Assembly (NCBI GenBank): GCA_015680685.1
Contig: MNCI01007686.1
Span: 22,042-86,041 of the forward strand
Direction of reading: 5' to 3'
Source of the DNA: Gnetum montanum
Lineage: Eukaryota > Streptophyta > Gnetopsida > Gnetales > Gnetaceae
DNA length: 64,000 nucleotides
Notes under the pieces: model-generated
Told to the model about the DNA's origin: nothing
The model's input: only the letters and a program-made list of their open reading frames with translations
Databases searched by the model: none
Part shown: positions 56,185 to 64,000 of the stretch, one piece after another
How the letters are laid out: every line of letters starts with the position of its first letter
How positions within the stretch are numbered: the stretch's first letter is position 1
Translations under genes and position numbers: made by a program

Positions 56185-57147
56185 TGTTGAGCAACAAATA
56201 TCCCCTACGCCCAACCATAGGAATCACAAGTGTTCACATGCAATTCAATCAAATTTCATGGATCGGCTTAGTTGTGGCATCTAAATTATTAAGCATTGAT
56301 CACAAGATGTCTTTCCACTTGGACTAGTGATAGCTTTGTCACGTATGGTTTACTCCAAAGTGAAGCATATGATAATTGATGTTGTTACGGCATTAAATTA
56401 ATCTTAATGATAAAAAAAGAAATTAAGTATTTAATCTAACTAATAACAAAAAGATAAATCTAAACTAGCCTAAAGAGCATTCGATCTTAGCTTACTATAC
56501 ACACCTTGGGCTCATGTAATCGTTATTAGGTTATCAAGCATTATGCTATTAGGCAAACCAAGCCATAACATTACTGAGATTACCAAACGATTACCACTCG
56601 AAACCAATCATACTCATTTCGCTTTACTAATGATCAAGTAAAGTAAAATACTTGAAAATGTAAATGATTAAACTAAGAAAATAATAAAAAACTATACTAA
56701 GTAAAATAGTAAAAATTAAGTGAACGCTACAATGATGCAAAGCAATCTCAATCTTTATTTCCGAACATGAACTATGCCCAACTACACTTCACTCAAATAA
56801 AGATAACATACAACTGCTCAACATCACATTACGAGCATTCACTCTATCGTTAAAACCACGAAACAAAACTACAAAAATCTACCTAAAGATAGAATAAAAC
56901 TTCTTTGGATTATGCGCCCAAGTGTTGTATTTATAAGCAAACACGCATCCGACAATATTGGATATGCAATATCAAAGCTACAATATCAAATAGGAGATAT
57001 CATAATTAATCAAAAATTGACTTTTTCGTAAAACACATGCAACCTAGCATCTACAACGTAGTAGCCAACTGAGATGCACCAACAAGGATGCTACAACAGG
57101 AATGCAATGTAGCATCTACAATATCTCAACCAACTAATGATTTATCA
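56185..57147 (-). repeat. 5' LTR of element C (963 bp)
   Basis: TGTTGAGCAACAAATATCCCC to AATGATTTATCA. Highly similar to 49637-50619 along its length, including TTGTGGCATCTAAATTATTAA and the TACCAAACGATTACCA part. TATA on the minus strand: GCTTATAAATACAAC at about 56930. Confidence 0.85.
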
Positions 57148-58998
57148 TATTTTCTATGGAAGAACTAAAGAGCACAATTTGCATCAAGCATAATCTTTAA
57201 CCAATTTCATAAATAAGAAGAAAAAATTACTTAAGAGGCTTCGTTGGAGTAAAGAAGATGTTATGAAAAAATGTACCCAAGTTCTATGTAAAAATTTGCA
57301 ATTGATGTTTATAAAAAATTATCAAGTGATAAGAATTAATACAAAATAATTAAAGTAAAGAATTATTTAATTGAATTTCTAACCACATGATCCTTGGGTA
57401 TATTAGAAAAAAAAAAGAAATAAAAGCTTTAAAAACTCTCATTCAACATAAATCTAAGAGCTCTATATTTTCCTCATTTTGCCTTTTTATTTTTATTCTT
57501 TACCATGTTATTTGCATTACTTCCAAATTAATAGTGTTATCACTAAGCTAACACCTCATTGTTCCAACTCTTTATAGGAGTGCATCAAAACCCAAATAAA
57601 AGACTTGTGGACGAATATAACAATGACTCATTTTACAACTTTTTATCATATCAAAACACAAATAAAAGAATTATAAAGAAATATAACAATACCTTAAATA
57701 TGACTCAAATGAATATCCTTTGGCCTGTACCGCAATCATTTTCGGCAAACTAACTAGTAGTGTAATAAAATTACTACTTGCTAATAGCTAAAAGCAAGAT
57801 ACATTAAATACCATATTTTATAGTAAGAATACATAAATTATATCAAAAATGACGTAATGAATTAAAAATGTGTATAAACATAATATTATTATAATAAGAA
57901 CTTACCTTAATAGTATAAAAGATATGACACATTTCCACATTACAAAGGAAAACGTTCAATACGAAGAATAACCTATATTTATAATCCTTGTTAAAGAAAT
58001 AAAATTATATGTTCAATATATAATGCATTAAGAATTGACGAGGCATAAATTACTTTATTAAAGTAAATGGTTTGTGGCAAATGGTTTGCAGCTACATATC
58101 CCAAAGTTTGATTCTAAAAAACATGTTTAAGATATCTTTGATATATGTGCCTCTTAAGATATGATAAAAACATGTGATAAGAAAATATGGCATCAAGTCC
58201 TCAAAACATACGTTAACAAGATAACTAGGCTGAAAGAAGGAACGCTGTAAGTTTTACCACACTAGATAGATAGAACTTATTTTGTCAAAAAGTTGAATTT
58301 AACATTGAAATCTTAAAAAGGGTGGATAGGTAAAATATCAATCATGTCTCCACATGGGCTAAATGAAAGAATGTTATATATGTTTTATACGATTTGTAAA
58401 TAGATGGAACTTATTGTGAGGAAGAAAGAAACGTTAAAAATAGTGGACAGTTAAAATATCAAACATATCTTCAACAATCAACCTAACCTGACCGTTAACT
58501 GCCCTAGTGTCAACCATCAGAATCCTAAAATCTGCATTTGCATCATCATACATGTAAAAGGATATGCAGTTCTTTTGCGCAAAGCATCAAGGCAGGTTAA
58601 AACAATTTATTGATAACTACTTCTTCAGAGTTGAAAGAATCATAATCCAAATCTGAATCCCAGAAAATATTCAATCTTGTTTCATGTAAACGCAAGGAAC
58701 CAAAGGGAAAATGAAATATGCTAAAACGCACTTAAAAGGAAGATAATTCCAGAAAAGGATTTAGAAAGGTAAGAGCATTCACCAGGGAATATATATATTA
58801 AAAACCATATAGCATCACTGGTAACAGTCAATTTAAATCATACATGAGCCTTTCTTTTTTGCTAATTTCATGTATTAAAAGGCAATCTATATGCTAAGTT
58901 AGGAAAACATGAACTTATCCAAAAGTCATCTATTTGTACAAATTGCATCTGTATCTGCAGTAAATAGCAACACCACATTTTTCTGTATCAAGATACCA
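57148..58998. other. Low-copy DNA 3' of the right-hand gene
   Basis: No ORF supported. Degenerate direct repeats: 57583-57695 (ATCAAAACMCAAATAAAAGA twice) and 58265-58475 (GATGGAACTTATTKTG then a GTGGACAGTTAAAATATCAA-type block, twice). The part near 58998 would be the 3' untranslated region of the gene below. Confidence 0.45.
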
Positions 58999-61900
58999 TT
59001 ACACAAGTTTCTGCCTCTTTCGCCTTAGGTTTTCAAAAATTTCTTTAATATCTGCATCTGTTATTGGTGTAGACTCATCTTTAGCACCCTATCCAAAAAG
59101 TGATAACAACGATGATGAGTTATCTTTGTATATGCAAGACAACAAATGGTTAATGCTATTGTCAAAATATTCAATATTTCAGCTATAATAAAGATATCTC
59201 CTTGATGTTAATGGTGAGAAGCAATTTAGCTGGATCCCTGCCTTCATGGGTAAGACGACAGGCCATGAAGAATGTCTGAGAAAGTGAGAAAGAATAATTA
59301 AGAAAGAGAGTGATAGGACGTGTGAACCAATAAAAACAAAATATATAACACATTACGAAGAATCATTACAGTTCCTAAAAAAGTTATAATGGAAGATGAT
59401 CATAAAAAACACATTATAGGTTGCAATGCTCCTGGTAAAACTAAGTCTATCACCTAAACTTGAGAGTACTGAAATACTTTGGAGACATTATGGTCCTTGG
59501 CAGTAAAAGGTTGGAATGAGAATGTAACTTATAGAATGGGATTAAGCAGTCAAAGCTTTTGAAGCCAGAAAAGTTCAAAAGCAGAAAATCGATGTTAGCA
59601 ATGAGTCGGCACCATGAGGTTGATCAGTGTATTTTTTAAACCTTTTTTTCTTATGTTGGGTCATTATATAAAAGATCCTTGATCATGATCCTTAGTTAAT
59701 TTATATCACCCCGAGATATTTTTAGTAGACAAAAGCTATATTTGCGCTCCAGATATCCTATGGTGTATCACAAGAAGTCTTTGCAAATATTCGATAGTTA
59801 AAGAAAAGTCACCTCAGAGGCCATTATCTCAGGGATCATTAGCCATGACTACAGTTGCACTGGAATCAAAAAGAGAACTGAAAGACATCCAAGTCGATCA
59901 AAAAGATGGCTAAAGAATAGGCAAGATCGGACGATAAAAATTTTTTAATATTAATGCTGGAAGTTTGATTCTTAATAAGTCATTTTACAGACTTTAGAGG
60001 CTTTTAGCAAACCATTTTCAAAATAAATTAACATGAAGCACACAAAAAGGTACCTTACTGGCATATGGCAATGTGACAAGGTGACGAGAACCAAAGATGT
60101 TTTTATGTTTGCAACATACTGATCAATTTGAAATAAAAACCAAGCATTTTATTCTACGTCTATTTGATCATAGGAAAAATATACTTCAGCAAAGATCTGC
60201 GATTACTGCTGGAGCTGGCCAGATGAATAACTCACTTTCAACAGGCCAACACACAACAACATCATCATCATGAACTTTTCTTATGTATTCAGGATCAACT
60301 TCATGAATTTCATGAGTACTCTTTCTTATCGATTCAAGGCTAAATTTTAAGTAAAGCCACAATCCAAGTCTCCTCTAACTATTCCATTTGTCTTTAAACT
60401 AGGAGCTTAGCAAAAACAAACAAGCTAAAGTACCCCTCCAATGACCCCAACACCCAAGATACTGACATCAAGAACACAAGACTCTTCAATAAGCCTTAAC
60501 CTTCATGCAATTGGTTTGAACACATTTTCTTCCAGGTGCCTATTCTTGCACAAGGAGTGTCAGCCGTGACTCAATTGACCAAAATGTTTATTATCGGCTC
60601 CATAGGTTGGTGATGAAGATTCCAAAACCTTTTCACATTGAAAATAAAAATTCCTGAAACAGTTTTTGTAACCCATTGCAACGCAGGGTGCCACAACAAT
60701 GGGTAACCGTGACCTCATTGTAACCTCTTGAGCCATTGCAACCAACTCAGAAGAGATTCCAAAAATATCGTGAGCATTAGCGCAGCTCATGACCAACTCA
60801 CCATCCATTACAAGTTTATGACGTTATTGTGACCTGTGATTCTTTTGTTCAATCTATCCCAACCAAAGCGTGATCTATAGAGAAACTTGTTATGAACTTG
60901 TGGTTAAGTAGTAAACCCAAAATACAATACACATAATTGTCAAATTAATTCTATATCTTCTACTATCATTCTAACTTAGGCACAAGTTAAAATAGCAGGC
61001 AGGTGTCCCTACATCAGACTTATTTATTTGCTAGATTTCCTTCTAATTAGACTCTTTCAAACAGGAGCCATATTCAATCTCAAGGTAACTCATGCTGATT
61101 TTGAAATCGAAAATACTTTATTACCTCTATGTAGAGACCTTGAGGATCTATTGATTCTAATTAAAGGCCGGCCACTTCTTTTGTGCAACCTCTTTACATA
61201 TCGATATTCAAGGTTAAACGTTTATATATATATATATATCAGCATTAGTGCAGCTTTATATGTGTGAAAGAAAAGCACCAGAAATAGATGTCATTTAAAG
61301 AACTATTACAGCATGATGATATAAAATTTTCAAATTGAGAAGATTGCATAGTTTGGAAACAATCCTCAGAGATAGCCTGGCTATCATATACACTTTAGGT
61401 AAATTTAAAATATTCAAATACCCTCACCAACCCCTCTTCAGGAGCTATAAATTTGCCAAGCACCCCTATCCTTGGGCAGTCAATCTACAGCCAGAATGGC
61501 TAGAAATCTCTAGCATTTCTAATATGTTTTGAAAAGATTCATAATATAAAGAAATGTTTCAAAGAGTTCACGGATTAGCTTTTGTCAATAAAGGCCTATG
61601 CCAATTGTAAGAAAATTAAAATCCAAATGTATCCTTCACAGATGGCATCAACAAGACACCTGACTCAAAACACAAGATTCCATATATTGAAAGTAAAAGA
61701 ATGTTAACACAGAGATAATTAATTGGTCTGTTACATGGATAAGTTAAGATAGAATATCTAAATGGTGAATCAACAACTCTGTTATTAGGAAAAGCATTGG
61801 AGTAGCTTCCATAGAAAGAAGATTAAGAAAAGCCATCTTAGATGGTTTGATCACATGCTAAGAAGACCAGAACATACTCCTGTTAGAACAGGTCTCTTTA

Positions 61901-64000
61901 TTAAAGTCAAAGGACCTAACAAAAAGCTAGACCAAAATATACTTGGTTTGCTTGCTTGAAGAAAGATGTACAAGATTTAGCTCTTAATACAAGTGAATAA
62001 CATAAAATAACTCATAAAGCCAGCCCCATATAGTTGGGATAAGGCTAAAATGATGGTGAGGAGAATATCAAAATGGCATATTATTACAAAAGATCAAAAT
62101 TTGAATGATATACCCCCTAATTTAGGTCAAGTCTAAAAAACAATAAAAATGAAAAAAGAAATGCTACTGTAGTCATGAGATCTACTATAGTACCATTGCT
62201 ATTTCAAGTGTAACTTGTGATTACAAAATTGAATGTTTGTCTCCATTGCTACCTAGCTCTCTAGTTACCTTAGAGCTTGCTATAACAAAATTCAATGTTT
62301 GCAAGCTACATCATTAGAAAAGATGCAGCTCACAATAATAAATTTAGAGTTTTGCTAGCTACATTTCTTACCAAACAAAATAGGATGAGAATTCAGTTTT
62401 TCGGCACTATTAGTTTGTGTTGCTAGGATGGCTACATGGAACACCAGCTCATTGACAGGGAACACCAACAAAATGATGGATTCAATGAAAACAAGAAGAG
62501 TCAACATAGCTTACTTGGAGGAAACTAAGGAGAGGGGAAAGAAAGCAAGGAACATTGATAAAGGATTTAAACTATGTTATTGTAGAGGAACAGAAAACTT
62601 TAGAAATAGAGTACGAATAATGGTTGACCAACACCTAAAGGATAAACTAGTAGAAGTTACTTGAAATGGTGATAGGATCATGGGCATTAACTTTGTCTCA
62701 GAAAAAGAAGTTTTTAATATCCTAAATATCTTTGAACCTTAATTGGTTTGGCTGATCATGTGAAGAGGACCTTTTGGGATTTTTTAGATGGGCTTTGGCA
62801 ACAAATACCAAACTATGAAGGCATTCTTATCGAAGGAGATTTCAACAGATATGTGCATTATGAGAGGGTTCATGGAGGGCATTGATATCATAGAGAAAAA
62901 TGAGATGATGGAGCCTATACTCTAGTCTGCTCAAGCCTATCATATTGCAACAGCTAATACCTATTTCAAGAAAATGGTTGAGCACTTAGAAACTTTCAAG
63001 AGTAGAAGCAACTCATCTCAAATAGACTACATCATGGTGATGAAGAGATTGGAGAACTTGTATGTATTGCAAAGTCATTCCAGGAGAAAGCCCTACAACG
63101 TAACATAGACTTAAGATGATGGATTTGACTATCAAAGAGTTGTACAAACAGAAACTTTGGGAGAGGAATGCCTTGTATAAAATGTGGAATCCAAAGGCAA
63201 TCCTTGGGGTTTTGAACATGAATGATAGTTAACAGTCAAATGAAAAGTTGTATTTAGACGATGGGAAAGGACATCCTTGGGATTTTAAACAGAAATACAT
63301 ACATTAAAAAGGACACTTGGTATGAAGCAAAGAAAAATTCAAGAGAAGAAGTGCTTCAAGGGGTGGCAACAAATTAGGAGAAAAGAGGATTTTGAAAGAT
63401 ACAAGAAAGAAAAACTAGCAAAGAAAACAATGAGCAAAGCTAAACTTAACACTTTCAATAACACACTTTCAATAACTTTTATGAGAAGCTAGGAACCAAA
63501 GAGGATGAGAAAACAATTTAGAAGCTGGCCTAGACTGAAAACAAAAGGTGCAAAGATTTTGACCAAATCAAATTCATCAAGTAAGACAATGAAAGCATTT
63601 TGTTTTTAGACAAGTAAACTTATAAAGTTTTAACATCTCTCACTCATATCACAGCACAGCATCACCTTAAATTTTTAAATTGTTGTCATCAAAATCATTT
63701 TTGCAAATCTAATTGCCAATTTTTTTAAAAAAAATAATGCAATAAAAATTAGAACAAATACTATCCTGTTTATTTTTTAAGATAATATTTAAAACATTTG
63801 CATAAGGGTCTTACCAGAAAAGCTTCAAGTTCATTTTTCATATCATTGATGCCATTTATGAGTTCGATCTGTTGTATATGCCCTAAATTCTGAAGAAATG
63901 CAGAAGCTTCACCTTCTTGTTTTTGTAATTTCTCTGCTCTTCTTTGCTTAGCAATCTTCTCATACTCCTCAAGAGTGTCACCTTTATCCAGCAAAAAAGA
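58999..64000 (-). CDS. Unidentified host gene, last two exons (5' part outside window)
   Basis: The upstream exon (63815 to at least 64000) encodes 62 residues beginning SFLLDKGDTLEEYEKIAKQR and ending NDMKNELEAFL, followed by donor CTG|GTAAGA. The last exon (58999-59088) starts after acceptor TTTTTGGATAG with GAKDESTPITDADIKEIF and ends LRRKRQKLV-stop. The junction is phase 0 and joins two charged, helical stretches without a stop. The intron is 4726 bp. The protein end is rich in Lys, Arg and Glu, likely helical or coiled coil, with a basic tail that could be a nuclear signal. The family is not recognised. A further small exon inside the intron cannot be excluded, nor an acceptor near 63982 (GATAAAG|GTGAC). 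Confidence 0.6.
59089..61774. other. Proximal part of the long intron, no gene seen
   Basis: Contains a short TA microsatellite at 61223-61239. The 82-codon minus-strand frame at 60560-60808 has no family signature. 60640-60760 has repeated GCCATTGCAACC / CCCATTGCAACG phrases, possibly an old repeat. Confidence 0.4.
61775..62065 (+). mobile_element. 3' end of an RTE-like LINE
   Basis: The frame gives RRLRKSHLRWFDHMLRRPEH, then TPVRTGLFIKVKG, the C-terminal text of plant RTE-type LINE ORFs (RWFGH..RRP..PVRR). It ends in AGTTGGGATAAGGCTAAAAT, the characteristic 3' tail of these elements. Antisense to the host gene intron. Confidence 0.65.
62428..63620 (+). pseudogene. LINE endonuclease-region fragment (RTE-like)
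   Basis: MATWNTSSLTGNTNKMMDSM followed by RRVNIAYLEETK matches the start of the apurinic-like endonuclease of plant RTE LINEs, with the catalytic Asn (TWN) and Glu (EETK) kept. Later pieces are ISTDMCIMR near 62850 (degraded GDFN block), SSQIDYIMVMKRLEN and, at about 63340-63480, KKCFKGWQQIRRKEDFERYK, the linker before RT. RT is absent. Stops and frameshifts throughout. Confidence 0.7.

Larger units (their letters stand above)
49637..57147 (-). mobile_element. Athila-type element C, pol-deleted derivative
   Basis: A 7.5 kb unit with LTRs 49637-50619 and 56185-57147, a tRNA-Asp primer site, Gag and an ORF2 remnant. Reverse transcriptase, RNase H and integrase are missing: after the Gag tail and an unidentified frame the sequence goes directly to the post-integrase spacer at about 53360. 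Flanks AGTTT and TATTT do not make a clear duplication. Any mobility would have needed enzymes from relatives. Confidence 0.8.

Noticed and set aside
49632-57152. Target-site duplication for element C
   Set aside because: Flanks AGTTT and TATTT match at only three of five positions; not claimed.
60560-60808. 82-codon minus-strand ORF in the long intron
   Set aside because: No family motif, no splice-site support, and it overlaps short repeated phrases.
1-64000. CRISPR arrays, bacterial operons, riboswitches, rRNA genes
   Set aside because: None seen; the window is plant nuclear DNA and its short repeats are tandem duplications or LTR motifs.

Overview
The window is nuclear DNA of a seed plant, most likely a flowering plant with a repeat-rich genome, from a draft assembly (two runs of N, 28438-29378 and 48851-48934). 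It is AT-rich and almost entirely decayed LTR retrotransposons. Two host genes can be supported: a CLE peptide precursor gene at 31539-32436 (minus strand) and the last exons of an unidentified gene at the right end (58999 to beyond 64000, minus strand). The species cannot be named from the sequence.

Most of the repeats belong to one Ty3/gypsy family of the Athila type. Evidence: primer binding sites complementary to tRNA-Asp; a Gag knuckle of form C-x2-C-x3-H-x4-C; the RT motif FMDDFSTYG; and a long second ORF (ORF2) between pol and the 3' LTR, in the position of the Athila env-like gene. LTRs are about 0.8-1.0 kb and run TGATG...CATCA. Copies: D (3' part, 1-2917, plus); solo LTR G (11086-11942, plus); LTR F (12730-13612, minus); E (3' part, 14625-16017, plus); A (complete layout, 17651-30445, minus, TSD TATAT); B (complete layout, 36265-48220, plus, near-TSD GTGTA/GTGTC); solo LTR H (48398-49302, minus); C (49637-57147, minus, pol deleted). 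All coding regions carry frameshifts and stops, so none can be autonomous now.

A second, unrelated Ty3/gypsy element (T, minus strand, about 4541-11085) is of the Tat/Ogre type. It appears to carry an extra RNase H domain between protease and reverse transcriptase, as well as the ordinary RNase H after RT.

Between A and B lies a low-copy island (30451-36264) holding the main discovery. A two-exon gene encodes a secretory signal peptide followed by five tandem CLE-type peptide motifs (for example VRVPTGPNPLHH) in 33-34-residue repeats. The splice junction keeps frame, and both the proximal promoter and the intron carry recent tandem duplications.

The right end (57148-64000) is low-copy DNA. 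Two exons of a highly charged protein are separated by an apparent 4.7 kb phase-0 intron, which holds fragments of an RTE-like LINE in antisense.
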